DNA of 64,000 nucleotides from Cordilura impudica (Eukaryota > Arthropoda > Insecta > Diptera > Scathophagidae). Below are positions 11,266 to 19,989 of the stretch, piece after piece. The notes below the pieces were generated by a model. The model ran no database searches, was not told the DNA's origin, and saw nothing but the letters and a program-made list of their open reading frames with translations. The stretch lies in NCBI GenBank assembly GCA_963682025.1, contig OY821519.1:193575784-193639783 (forward strand), given 5' to 3'. Numbering within the stretch: the stretch's first letter is position 1; every line of letters begins with the position of its first letter. Position numbers and translations under genes: made by a program.

Positions 11266-11330
11266 CCCTATAGTCTATAGACTCACTAATAGTCTATAGA
11301 CTCACTAATATTCTATAGACTCACTAAAAA
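11266..11330. repeat. Short tandem repeat with palindromic core
   Basis: Three units of about 20 bp, each containing AGTCTATAGACTCACTAA with the palindrome AGTCTATAGACT. It lies where the terminal palindrome of a degenerate minus-strand HINE would be expected, and may be derived from it. Confidence 0.6.
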
Positions 11331-11551
11331 AAGTAAGAAAATTATGTATATGACAGAGTTGATATTCGACGCAATTTCTATATGGAAACTAGGACAGAAA
11401 ATAAATCGACCATATTGAGTCACTTATTTTCTCAAAATTACATATAAGCTAAATGTAACAAAAATGTATCCAATATTTCAGTTTTTTTACTATATTTTAG
11501 TGGAGATCAGGAAGCAGCTTTATATGGGGACTATGACTAGAAACGATCATA
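11330..11551 (-). mobile_element. HINE fragment, degenerate, cut by a short Helitron
   Basis: AGTAAGAAAATTATG marks the tail, followed by diverged family sequence (ATATGGAAACTAGG, GTGGAGATCAGGAAGCAGCTTTATATGGGG, CTATGACTAG). It stops exactly where the short Helitron at 11552 begins, so the Helitron inserted into, or beside a break in, this copy. Confidence 0.6.
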
Positions 11552-11920
11552 TCTATAATATTAATAGGCTAGGCGATTTCTTGTGACCGATGTTTTGTTC
11601 TACCTTTTTATCCCTATTTTCACCAAACGTATATTATTTGAAAGGTATTTCTTTTTAGCCGTTTTGCAGATTTACGGATTTTTAAATTTTTTCCTCTATT
11701 TTGAGTAAATTGAATTTAAAGTTGCTACTAACACATATATAAAATTACACATATGCTATGTGTGTTTTATTAAATTTGTTAATGTGTTTGTTAATGAGTG
11801 TGTTATCTTCATTCACAATAATAATAAACCGTAAAAGTGTTGGTTTGTGAATTGGAGTTGAAATTGAAAAAAAAGCTTCCTAGAAATTGCACTCGAATTT
11901 CGAGCGCTGGAATCTGCTTA
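11552..11920 (+). mobile_element. Short non-autonomous Helitron, copy 1
   Basis: First of a roughly 370 bp family. Members begin TCTATAATATTAATAGGC after an A. They end in the palindrome GCACTCGAATTTCGAGTGC (here diverged), about 9 bases of spacer (TGGAATCTG) and CTAG followed by T. A 5' TC, a 3' hairpin close to CTRR, insertion between A and T and no TIRs are the hallmarks of canonical Helitrons. This copy ends CTTA instead of CTAG. The interior is conserved and non-coding ('AGGCGATTTCTTGTGACCGATG', 'TTTGAAAGGTATTTC'). It depends on a Helitron protein supplied elsewhere. Confidence 0.75.
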
Positions 11921-12199
11921 TATATATAGTTGTCTTTTAAAAAGAAAACAATTCAATAAAGGAGCATTTTTATGAAAATATGCAAGAAAGATGTTTGAAG
12001 CAAAATATGAAACTATATTGATTCAGATCCAGCCTGGCATTCCTTGCGCTAGTTATTGGAAACACACATAAGGATCGTAAGGATCGTGTATCGTATAAAA
12101 TTTGTAAAATTCAAAGTAGATCATCTTCCAAACAGTTGGAAGTTAAATTCAAATTTTTAACGCGAAATATTCAGTAACCTCCTAAAATTGTGTTAAGTT

Positions 12200-12640
12200 T
12201 TGAATGACTGTTTTTGTACATTATGTTGGAAATGGGAAAGAAAAATTGCTGTGTTGTTATGGATGAAGTATTTTACGTAGAAGCAGACTTCACCAAGCTT
12301 CTTTAAATAAAATTATATTCCGCTTGAAAAAGAAAGGCCTCTATTAGAGTTAAAAAGTTTGGTTGACAGGCTATTTGTCAATATGGCAAACAGCCTATTA
12401 ATGCATAAGAGTATAGAGAAAAGTACTTAGATCCAACGTTGGATCTACTGAATTTGTTCGAAAAGACTTCAATCCACCAAACGTCCAACAAAAAAATGTA
12501 AAGAACTGTAGAGAGACTGCCAATGACATAGAAAATTTGAAAGAGAATGGAAGAAAGCCTCCAAAGTATAAAAAATAATACCTTCGGAAACTTTTTCCAC
12601 TCGAATTTTGTTTTCTTCACATGGCTGATTAAAATGTGAT
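12200..12640 (+). pseudogene. Tc1/mariner-superfamily transposase remnant (DD37E-like?)
   Basis: Two blocks are readable: VVMDEVFYVEADFTKLL at about 12257-12307 (compare family 'c.lmDDetYvk.DF.qlp') and, 180 bases later, EFVRKDFNPPNVQQKN (family 'v.yvpK..NPPN.PelRPIE'). This second block precedes the final catalytic acid in visitor/DD37E-type Tc1-mariner relatives. Intervening sequence is deleted and frameshifted. The subgroup is a guess; the superfamily call is moderate. Confidence 0.4.
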
Positions 12641-12666
12641 AAAAACTTTAAACGAAATAATTTTTA

Positions 12667-12847
12667 CTAGCAGATTCTAGCCCTCGAAATTCGAGTGCAA
12701 GTTCTATGAAATTTTATCTTTCCATTAAAGACCATAAAGACCCTAATCAATTATAGCCAATTCACAAATCAACACAAAAAATCAAACTCATTTTTATTAC
12801 AAACACATTAACAAATTTAACAAACACACACATAGCATTGTATAATT
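12667..12847 (-). mobile_element. Short non-autonomous Helitron, copy 2 (3' half)
   Basis: Minus-strand copy of the family at 11552. The CTAG end is at 12667-12670 with an A before it, then CTCGAAATTCGAGTGC. The 5' half is missing; similarity stops near 12847 at a CACGCC-type repeat. Confidence 0.7.
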
Positions 12848-13210
12848 AAACCCTATAACATGATGCCCGGGAACGTTCCCTGTTTTAATTCCGAGCCAGT
12901 TGTATTTATTATGTCCAATTTTCGCCGTTTATTTTTTTTTTTTTTTTAATGTATACCATGTATAGTATCGGGGAACTTAAAGGAGCCACGCCTCTCCTTT
13001 AAAACCGCCCATAGTTTTTGGCCAGTCTAAGAACGGACAAATTCGTAATTTATGCCAAATTTCGTTAAAATGAGATTTTCTGTAGCATAAAAAATGCTTT
13101 TATAATTTAAGTTCATATAGAAGGTACCACGCTCCTTTGTCCATACAATCATAATCTACCCTATAGTTCCATCCAGATATTCAGTCACTACTTTTATCTT
13201 TGAATAATCT
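12848..13210 (+). repeat. CACGCC/CCGCCC-type repeat fragment
   Basis: Contains GGAGCCACGCCTCTCC...CCGCCCATAGTTTTT and a later GGTACCACGCTCCTTTGTCC. It resembles the modules at 4930-6170 and the tandem array at 42633-43175. No coding potential. A poly(T) run lies at about 12931-12948. Confidence 0.4.
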
Positions 13211-13324
13211 AGAAAGTTAAATGATGAAGTTATTTTAGTCTCCTTTCTTTGGGAAAACACAGTGTATTTTCTCTTTTTTTGTTAACAAATAGGAAAAATA
13301 AATCACGTAACATGATACACGTTA

Positions 13325-13858
13325 TCATATTGACATGTCTACGAGTAAACATTTCCTATTATTTCTGCAACAAATTGGTAATACGTTCACCAAGCTTAAA
13401 CACAATGAACAGTTTGCAAACACCCAGCATAATGGGTTAATTATGCCACCAGTCTCGGCTACTTGTGCAATCAATGCAATTTGATTTTCTGCTTCAATAT
13501 TTACTAAGAGCCGCATAAATGGGTGGGAGTACATTGTAGTGCCAACTAACGTACATATTAGCATGTCAAAATTTAAATAAATCAAGTTTTTCGCACCAAA
13601 TATAAATGATACGACTACTTTACTAATAAGCCATTTAAATTTACTGTGCTGATGATGTTTTACAAGAAACCACGTTAAGTGAATGGGGCAAACATAGACA
13701 AATTGAAGGTAATATTTGGATAGTGCATAAAATCTTGTAATTGATAAGTTTGTCTGAAAGAAATGTTGTTCAGTTGTTGGATTCTTTTTATATATATGCA
13801 ATATGACCTTAACAGTGACTACAGGGATTTTAAGGTCTTTAAAGCTGAATTTATGCAA
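13325..13858 (-). CDS. Unassigned 177-codon ORF
   Basis: This is the longest open frame in the window outside recognised transposon proteins. The translation is hydrophobic, rich in Leu, Ile, Val and aromatics, with stretches that could be membrane segments (for example VVVSFIFGAKNLIYLNF and ALIAQV...GGIINPLCWVFANCSLCLSL). I do not recognise a family. It could be an exon of a multi-pass membrane protein such as a chemoreceptor, or chance openness in AT-rich DNA. No clear splice sites, promoter or neighbouring exon were found. Confidence 0.2.
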   Translation of the reverse strand: MHKFSFKDLKIPVVTVKVILHIYKKNPTTEQHFFQTNLSITRFYALSKYYLQFVYVCPIHLTWFLVKHHQHSKFKWLISKVVVSFIFGAKNLIYLNFDMLICTLVGTTMYSHPFMRLLVNIEAENQIALIAQVAETGGIINPLCWVFANCSLCLSLVNVLPICCRNNRKCLLVDMSI

Positions 13859-13859
13859 C

Positions 13860-14684
13860 CATTGTTCTTATATCCTTTTTTGTCGTTCCAAATGAATTTT
13901 TATATCTACCTGTATTTGGTTACATTTTACTTATTCTCTACTGGTTGATTGCCTAGCCATGTTTTTGTGGGAATTTTTGTGGTCTACAACCTTCCAACTT
14001 AACTTATTTCGTTTGTTTCTTTTTTGATTTTCCTCCTAGTTTGTTATTTGTTATACTGTGTGACGTTTCTTTGATTTGGAATTCACAAAAATAAAGAATG
14101 GTGCATGCTGTAATAAAATGCATTCCACCTCTTAACCAGCACACTTCACAATTACCTTGAGCGTTTGTGAGCTACGAGAAGAAACTAAAAAGGCGTTTGT
14201 CACATATTTCCGCCATAATGAGCGTAAAGGTATGTGTTCATAATTGTGATACGAGTAGTGTAAGTGTGAATGAATAATTGTGGGTGGGAATGATGATATA
14301 TTTACTATATGATGACAAAACTTATCAACCGTGTATGTTCAATATATGGCCCGTAAGAAGCTTAATTAATTTATGAAAATGCCTCTCCTAAAGTTCTTGG
14401 CCTGTATTCAACTATTTCAATACTCCTCTCCAATACAGTAGTAGCACTGGAACTTTAATGGTAAAGGAGTGGTAGACGACTACATTTATATCCAATTTTC
14501 AGATGAATCAGATCTGACCTGTGAATGTTTCATTCTTTAATTAATCGGATGTTGATGTTGATGACTAGTGTAAGCATCGTACAACTATAGTCTATAATTT
14601 ATTTTACAGCATTTTAGATCTAACTAATGATTCGAAAATTCTTTTGTCATCCACTTTGGTCAGATGGACTTGAGATTTAAGCGG
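13860..14684. other. No gene recognised
   Basis: AT-rich sequence with no supported coding similarity or repeat ends. It separates the unassigned ORF from the LINE RNase H remnant. Confidence 0.4.
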
Positions 14685-15010
14685 AGTTACTTTAGATTTT
14701 TACGGATGGTTCCTAGACGAATGGATGAGTAACCTGTGGTGCTTTTGTAAGTCAACCTGAATATAGACTTTTGTCCCGACTACCTGATCAGTACAGCGTA
14801 TTTCAGACTGAAATCATGGTAATCAAATATACTATAATTTAGATAGTGTCAACGGATATCATCCGTGAATATCGGATGTCTGTGAACGAAATAGCGAGAT
14901 ATGCAAATCTGACACTCATTTCGATGTGGGATACAAGGATATAATTAACACATGTTTTGTTGGTTATACCGCTCACGCGAGTAGGCAGCAATAGGAGTCA
15001 CTGCTATATC
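14685..15010 (+). pseudogene. LINE RNase H domain remnant
   Basis: FYTDGS at about 14692 is the first catalytic block of a retroelement RNase H. It is followed by TCGAFVSQPEYRLLSRLPDQYSVFQTE, where the Glu in 'VFQTEI' corresponds to the second catalytic acid ('vFqAEi.Ai'). Further on, 'SVNEIA..ANLTLISMW' matches 'slNe.a....l.LiWVPGH'. Stops and frameshifts are frequent. The C-terminus of the same kind of protein appears at 16362-16529 and resumes at 26943, so this is one old LINE of the RNase H-bearing type (I- or R1-like), opened up by later insertions. Confidence 0.6.
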
Positions 15011-15383
15011 ATGTTGCCGAGAATTGATGGCGACATGAAACTACATCATCTCATATGAGACTATTATGCACCTCAGACTGCGTCCGAATAAGCCTAATAA
15101 CCCGGTCGTTACGGGGCTTCGACTAAAATGCCCGAGAAATTTTAATAACGACATAACGACTTTTAAGGATGCTGGTCGGTGTATACCAACAAATTGGCAG
15201 GACAGTATGGATGGATCTGGTATGGTATCAACACAATAAATATGTTCATTTGGAAGTCAGAAGTAACAACGGGAGGAAGCTCAATGAAAGATCCGCATAA
15301 GCTCGGCTCTAGGCAGCTATCTCTATATAGTAATGAAGAGAGTGCAGTTTGTCAAACAACACCAGCACCAACCAACCAACAAC

Positions 15384-16282
15384 AAGTAAGAAAATTATAG
15401 ACGGTCTAGACCGACTATACGACACCCTAACCATGCGTTTAGAGACCCAATCTCCAGCTAATTAGATATAGAAAATAAGCCTCATCCCAATTTGAGTGGA
15501 ATTTTTATTAATTTTTTTACCTTCGGATTTATATTTATATAGGGAATGGGTTGAAAATGGACCGATCCTGACTATATTTGGTAAGGTCACTTATTTTTTG
15601 CAAAAACATATACAAACCAAATTTTTGATACCTTATACCATGCGTCTCGCGTCTTAGGTGCAACTAATTGGGTACAAAAAATAAGCATAAACCAAATCTG
15701 AGTGGAATTTTTATAAAATTTTTTGTCTGCAGATCTGAATATGTTATATTAGATGCTATATTTAAGTGTCACTTATTTTTTGCGAAAACATATTGGAGAA
15801 AAATCTGTGCATTTTTAAACTCTTTCTTATAACTCATACTCTCTGTCTGTCTGTCTGTATGTCTGTCTGCCATGGGTGGACCCAATTCCCCTTATCCAAT
15901 TGATTTGAAACTTTGTCCATAGACTTGTTGTGACCAAAGATTAATTTTAAGATGGTCATACACACTCATGCATTGTCATGGAGACATTCAAAACTCATAT
16001 GCATAAGGAAAGAAAGTGTTTTAATAAAAACTTTGTTTTTATGGGTTAGATTATTTTGCTTTGTTTTTGATAGGTTTAAATATAGTTCGGGAAGCAGCTT
16101 TATATAGAGGCTATGAATAAGAATTGTCCTATAGGGTTTATTTTTGGATTACTAATTAATGGATGTCATTAACACACACAAACCCAATTTGACAGAGATC
16201 TGTAAAATAACTTGGATCTTATAACAATTTAAGTCGATCTTATAAATATCATTTGGGGACTAAGTCTGAACATGGAAAAACC
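15384..16282 (-). mobile_element. HINE copies, partly duplicated, with nested repeat
   Basis: The tail CAAGTAAGAAAATTATAGACGGTCTAGACC starts at 15384. At about 15631 a second tail-proximal segment (ACCTTATACCATGCGTCTCG) begins, so two overlapping partial copies are joined. A foreign repeat (about 15824-16050) interrupts the second. Similarity ends near 16282 before the head, inside the old LINE. Confidence 0.65.
15824..16050 (+). repeat. Nested repeat with TCTG array and short inverted ends
   Basis: Starts AAACTCTTTCTTATAACTC and ends with the roughly inverted GGAAAGAAAGTGTTTTAATAA. Inside are a (CTGT)n run and 'CAATTGATTTGAAACTTTG..CATAGACTTGTTGTGACC', also found (inverted) at 55770-56083 and, more distantly, at 4640-4800. 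The ends look like a small MITE; superfamily unknown. Confidence 0.5.
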
Positions 16283-16361
16283 TATACCTTTCCAGTTTCT
16301 CAAATTGAAACACTCGGACTGGGTGACCAATTCACAAACTTAAATTTGGGAAAAAACTGAC

Positions 16362-16529
16362 GTGGGTAAGGTTACGAAGATATTATGGGGCAGTCCCAAC
16401 ACTTCGAAGGCTAGGGAAATCCTTAGTCTGAGTAGGAGGGAACTGAGTAGGATTATTGGCATCCTCACTGGGCACTCTGAACTGAGGGCTCATCTATACC
16501 GTATAGGATGGGCGGAATCGGCTACATGC
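16362..16529 (+). pseudogene. Old LINE, C-terminal part left of the LTR insertion
   Basis: Reads SLSRRELSRIIGILTGHSELRAHLYRIGWAESATC in two stretches, matching the region of I/R1-type LINEs just before the C-terminal CCHC finger ('l.R..lr.lvGlLTGH..l+.HL.riG...s..C'). It is cut at a TGC codon by the LTR retrotransposon and continues at 26943. Confidence 0.65.
16526..16529. repeat. Target site duplication ATGC, left
   Basis: ATGC immediately precedes the 5' LTR and recurs at 26939-26942 directly after the 3' LTR. A 4 bp duplication is usual for Ty3/gypsy integrases of insects. Confidence 0.85.
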
Positions 16530-16761
16530 TGTAATGGCAGAAGTCGTCCCTCGTTTCTGCCAACACCTATTTAAATGAATTTTCTTTATTTTTGTTACTT
16601 AATATGCCTTATTTTTTGAATTATACTTTTGTTAAAACCCTTAAAACTATGACTTATTGAATTCTGGAATTAATTAATATCCCGTTATGAGAGAGTATAC
16701 GGGAATTTACAGATGGGAGAAAGCTATTACTCTCTTTCCAATATTCCATTGTACCTATGAC

Positions 16762-16800
16762 TATATAAGGCGTAACGACAGGAAAATCATGATCAGTTGG
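16762..16800 (+). promoter_or_regulatory. LTR core promoter: TATA box plus TCAGTT initiator
   Basis: TATATAAGG at 16762-16770 is followed by TCAGTT at 16793-16798, which fits the arthropod initiator TCAGTY. Taking the A at 16795 as +1 puts TATAAG at about -31, the expected distance. The same module recurs in the 3' LTR at 24923-24961. Confidence 0.7.
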
Positions 16801-16879
16801 CTACAGTCGTGCAGTGAAGTGAAAAGTGTAAAGTTAAAGAGTAGTGCTCGCAAACACCCCAGACGTCCTAGAAAGGTCG

Positions 16880-16885
16880 GTAAGT
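16880..16885 (+). promoter_or_regulatory. Candidate 5' splice site in the LTR leader
   Basis: GG|GTAAGTAT begins with GT at 16880, about 85 nt downstream of the predicted start. It is a near-consensus splice donor and could serve a subgenomic mRNA for ORF3. A weaker donor, CAG|GTAAGC, lies at 18419. No acceptor has been demonstrated. Confidence 0.35.
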
Positions 16886-16974
16886 ATCCTTACACGCCCT
16901 TTTTCATATCCTTTGAAGGACCCGTGAGTCCTTAAATATCCTGCGAATATCCTTAAAGGACTTCCTAATATCCT

Positions 16975-17200
16975 CGGAAGGTCCTTCAACATCCTTGGAA
17001 GGTCCTTCAACATCCTTGGAAGGTCCTTCAACATCCTTGGAAGGTCCTTCAACATCCTTGGAAGGTCCTTCAACATCCTTGGGAGGTCCTTCAACATCCT
17101 TGGAAGGTCCTTCAACATCCTTGGGAGGTCCTTCAACATCCTTAGAAGGTCCTTTAACGCATCCTTGAAGGTCCTCGGAAGGTCCTTCAACATCCTTGAG
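16975..17200 (+). repeat. 21 bp minisatellite in the LTR (GGTCCTTCAACATCCTTGGAA)
   Basis: About nine to ten tandem units of 21 bp with few substitutions, flanked by decayed CCT-rich units (from about 16905 to 17260). The unit length is a multiple of three, which keeps all frames open and creates spurious ORFs on both strands. Repeated in the 3' LTR at 25136-25361. Confidence 0.9.
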
Positions 17201-17299
17201 AGTCCTAGGCCCGGCTAATATACTTGGAGGTCCTGGGAGATATCCGGACATCCTGACAGATATCCTGAAAGGTCATTGCGGATACCCTGTAAGGTCCAT

Positions 17300-18615
17300 C
17301 AGCGTGCCGTCCCCGGTCGCTAACATCAACGACAGGATTAGCGTGCCGTCCCCGGTCGCTAACATCAACGACAGGATTAGCGTGCCGTCCCCGGTCGCTA
17401 ACATCAACAGCAGGATCAGCGTGCCGTCCCCGGTCGCTGACATCGACGATAGGACTAGCGTGCCATCCCCGGTCACTAGTCAGCAGCAGGACCAGCGTGC
17501 CGTCCCCGGTCACTAGTCAGCAGCAGGAACAGCGTGCCGTCCCCGGTCGCTAACATCAACGACAGGATTAGCGTGCCGTCCCCGGTCGCTAACATCAACG
17601 ACAGGATTAGCGTGCCGTCCCCGGTCGCTAACATCAACAGCAGGATCAGCGTGCCGTCCCCGGTCGCTGACATCGACGACAGGACTAGCGTGCCATCCCC
17701 GGTCACTAGTCAGCAGCAGGACCAGCGTGCCGTCCCCGGTCGCTAACATCAACAGCAGGATCACAGCGTGCCGTCCCCGGTCGCTAACGTCAACGACAGG
17801 ATTAGCGTGCCGTCCCCGGTCGCTAACAGCAACAGCAGGATCAGCGTGCCGTCCCCGGTCGCTGACATCAACGACAGGACTAGCGTGCCGTCCCCGGTCA
17901 CTAGTCAGCAGCAGGACCAGCGTGCCGTCCCCGGTCGCTGACATCAACGACAGGACTAGCGTGCCGTCCCCGGTCACTAGTCAGCAGCAGGACCAGCGTG
18001 CCGTCCCCGGTCGCTACCACCAACAGCAGAATCAGCGTGCCGCCCCCGGTCGCTAACATCAACAGCAGGATCAGCGTGCCGTCCCCGGTCGCTGACATCA
18101 ACGACAGGACTAGCGTGCCGTCCCCGGTCACTAGTCAGCAGCAGGACCAGCGTGCCGTCCCCGGTCGCTACCACCAACAGCAGAATCAGTGTGCCGTCCC
18201 CGGTCACTGACATCAACAACAGGATCAGCGTGCCGTCCCCGGTCGCTGACATCAATAACAGGATCAGCGTGCCGTCCCCGGTCGCTGACGTCAACAACAG
18301 GACTAGCGTGCCGTCCCCGATCACTAGTCATCAGCAGCGGGATCAGCGTGCCGCCCCCGGTCGCTGACAAGAACAAGAAGATCAGCGTGCCGTCCCCGGT
18401 CGCCGGCATCAACAACAGGTAAGCGTCGACCACAGTTATAACGCGCCGCCGCGGTCACCAGTCAACGGCAGGATCAGCGTGCCGTCCCCGGTCGCTAGTC
18501 AACCGCAGTAGTAGCGTGCCGTCCCAGGTCGCTAACCTCGACGGCAAGCTCAGTGTGCCACCGTCGGCCGTTGACATCAACACACAGGAGCAACACGCCG
18601 TCCCCGGTCGTTAGT
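17300..18615 (+). repeat. About 34-copy GC-rich minisatellite in the LTR
   Basis: Units of mostly 39 bp, with 37 bp and other variants, each carry the core GTGCCGTCCCCGGTCGCT followed by a more variable CATCAAC/CAGCAG-rich part. I count about 34 cores, two or three of them degenerate near 18440 and 18520-18600. Higher-order blocks recur (17301-17510 resembles 17532-17740). The core is much better conserved than the linker, which suggests selection or recent amplification. Repeated at 25461-26776. Confidence 0.9.
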
Positions 18616-18651
18616 TCCAAAATATTATATTATTCATTAGAGTAAGCCAAA

Positions 18652-18657
18652 AATAAA
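18652..18657 (+). terminator. LTR polyadenylation signal AATAAA
   Basis: AATAAA in an AT-rich patch 120 bp before the LTR end, in strong contrast to the GC-rich minisatellite upstream. The functional copy for transcript 3' ends would be the one in the 3' LTR at 26813-26818. Confidence 0.6.
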
Positions 18658-18778
18658 ACTTAATTTTAAAACATTTAGAAACCGCCTTTTACTCTCGGTC
18701 ACTGGCAGAAACAAATTTCTGTGACGATCCCTACCCCGCGAGCTTACCCCAGCAACCGGAGGAAACTCGTCGTTACAG

Positions 18779-18796
18779 TGGCGCCCGAGCAGGGAC
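18779..18796 (+). other. Primer binding site (tRNA-Lys type)
   Basis: TGGCGCCCGAGCAGGGAC begins two bases after the LTR CA end. It differs at one position from the well-known site complementary to the 3' end of tRNA-Lys(UUU). It would prime minus-strand cDNA synthesis. Confidence 0.85.
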
Positions 18797-18885
18797 CGAG
18801 AGTTAATGCTTCATACGATCCATAAACAGGAGAGAAAGGTTTTACAGGTCTGGTGCAGAAGGCACCATCCTCATCAGAACGAATC

Positions 18886-19989
18886 ATGTTGCGTTCATCC
18901 TGGGTGTACTCCTTACGGAAGGAGGAGCTGACGGCATACCTCAACGAGTTTGGCCTTACAAGCGCTGGCAACGTGGAGGAACTGCGGAAACGATTGAGTC
19001 AATTTATTGGCGGAGAAAATAAACCGGAGATAGTACAGAGACTCTTACAGCTACAAACCAAGCACGAATCATCCGCTACCGGCGCCGAGGGCAGGCCTGT
19101 TACCCCAAGGACAATGCAGCCGGTCAGTATACCCACCGAGCCCCAACTTACCCCACCGGAGGACACTTTGGGACACAACGTCAACCCCAGTCCGTCAACC
19201 GCGCCGCGGGACACCCCCGACCTTAAAGCAGCTGCGGATCAGGTCAGAAAATGGGGAGTTAAATTTAATGGGGAAGGTGCGCCTTTGGAATTCACAGAAA
19301 GGATCGAGGAACTCGCAAAGATGTACGCTGTCGACCTCGACCTTCTACCAAACATGATGCCCGAAGTCCTTACAGGCAGGGCATTAATCTGGTTTCGGAA
19401 CAACAACCGACAGTGGCAAGAGTGGGAACGGTTCAAAAAGGACTTCCTCAGGTTCTTTTTACCCCCGCGGTATTTCGAACGGCTGGAAGATGAGGTCAGG
19501 AAACGGCACCAGCGACCTCGTGAACCTTTCGGGCATTATACGCTCGATATGCAAAATTTGATGAGGCACACTGGCTACTCAGAAAGAGAAAAGCTGGAAC
19601 GAATATTCCGGAACGCGCTTCCCGAATATCTTTGGTACATCCGACGTAAGGATTTCAACAACTTGGACGAGCTCTTAGAAATGGCGGCGGATCTTGAATG
19701 TATCTCCCCAACACCTCAACATCCCCGGGAACAACACCGACTAATAACCCCAGAGGAAAACATCCAGGGTCGACGGGAGAATATCACCAACCCCCAGAAT
19801 GCCTGCCGCAATTGCGGCCAAGCGGGCCACTTCTCCACACGGTGCAAAAACCCACGGGTCATATTTTGTTGGGAATGCGGTACACTAGACGTGCGAACCA
19901 TCCAGTGTTGCCGACAACCGGGAAACGATCGCCGGGGCCGTATCGAACGAGGGGGTACGGGTCCGCAGAACGACTACCCTCAAAATTAA
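18886..19989 (+). CDS. gag: Gag polyprotein with N-terminal SAP-like motif
   Basis: About 367 codons from the ATG at 18886 (the frame is open slightly upstream, but only through a GTG). Near the N-terminus, SLRKEELTAYLNEFGLTSAG then VEELRKRLSQFI fits the SAP helix-extended loop-helix pattern, a DNA/chromatin-binding motif. Around residues 115-280 lies a Retrotrans_gag capsid region (FTERIEELAKMY, ALIWFRNNNRQW, FKKDFLRFFLP, and a typical RNALPEYL). A CCHC zinc knuckle CRNCGQAGHFSTRC is at 19804-19845, followed by a second Cys-rich segment (CWECG...QCC). The protein forms the particle and packages RNA. The slippery heptamer lies inside the last 25 codons. Confidence 0.9.
   Translation: MLRSSWVYSLRKEELTAYLNEFGLTSAGNVEELRKRLSQFIGGENKPEIVQRLLQLQTKHESSATGAEGRPVTPRTMQPVSIPTEPQLTPPEDTLGHNVNPSPSTAPRDTPDLKAAADQVRKWGVKFNGEGAPLEFTERIEELAKMYAVDLDLLPNMMPEVLTGRALIWFRNNNRQWQEWERFKKDFLRFFLPPRYFERLEDEVRKRHQRPREPFGHYTLDMQNLMRHTGYSEREKLERIFRNALPEYLWYIRRKDFNNLDELLEMAADLECISPTPQHPREQHRLITPEENIQGRRENITNPQNACRNCGQAGHFSTRCKNPRVIFCWECGTLDVRTIQCCRQPGNDRRGRIERGGTGPQNDYPQN
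19920..19926 (+). promoter_or_regulatory. -1 ribosomal frameshift slippery site G GGA AAC
   Basis: In the gag frame the codons read ..G GGA AAC, an exact X XXY YYZ heptamer, and pol is open in the -1 frame at this point. The same heptamer is used at the gag-pro junction of some betaretroviruses. The 60 bases downstream are GC-rich and could fold (for example CCGTA with TACGG), but I have not shown a pseudoknot. Confidence 0.75.

Larger units (their letters stand above)
16530..18777 (+). repeat. 5' long terminal repeat (2248 bp)
   Basis: Starts TGTAATGGCAG and ends CGTTACA; matches 24691-26938 at a constant offset of 8161. Predicted U3 is only about 265 bp (16530-16794). R, from the initiator at 16795 to just past the AATAAA at 18652, is about 1.88 kb and contains two minisatellites. 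U5 is about 100 bp. An R this long is unusual and puts the minisatellites in both the 5' leader and the 3' UTR of the genomic RNA (inference from promoter and polyA positions). Confidence 0.95.

Noticed and set aside
16834..17251. Repetitive Lys/Asp/Pro-rich minus-strand frames (also at 24995-25412)
   Set aside because: Same effect from the 21 bp CCTT-rich minisatellite; no start context or homology.
17196..18433. Many overlapping open frames on both strands within the LTR (and at 25357-26594)
   Set aside because: They are created by a minisatellite whose unit length is mostly a multiple of three and lacks stops; all begin inside repeat units and mirror each other on both strands.
17300..18615. 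CRISPR-like alternation of conserved core and variable linker
   Set aside because: The units are too short and the linkers too similar to each other, the array is inside an LTR of a eukaryotic retrotransposon, and it is duplicated exactly in the other LTR.
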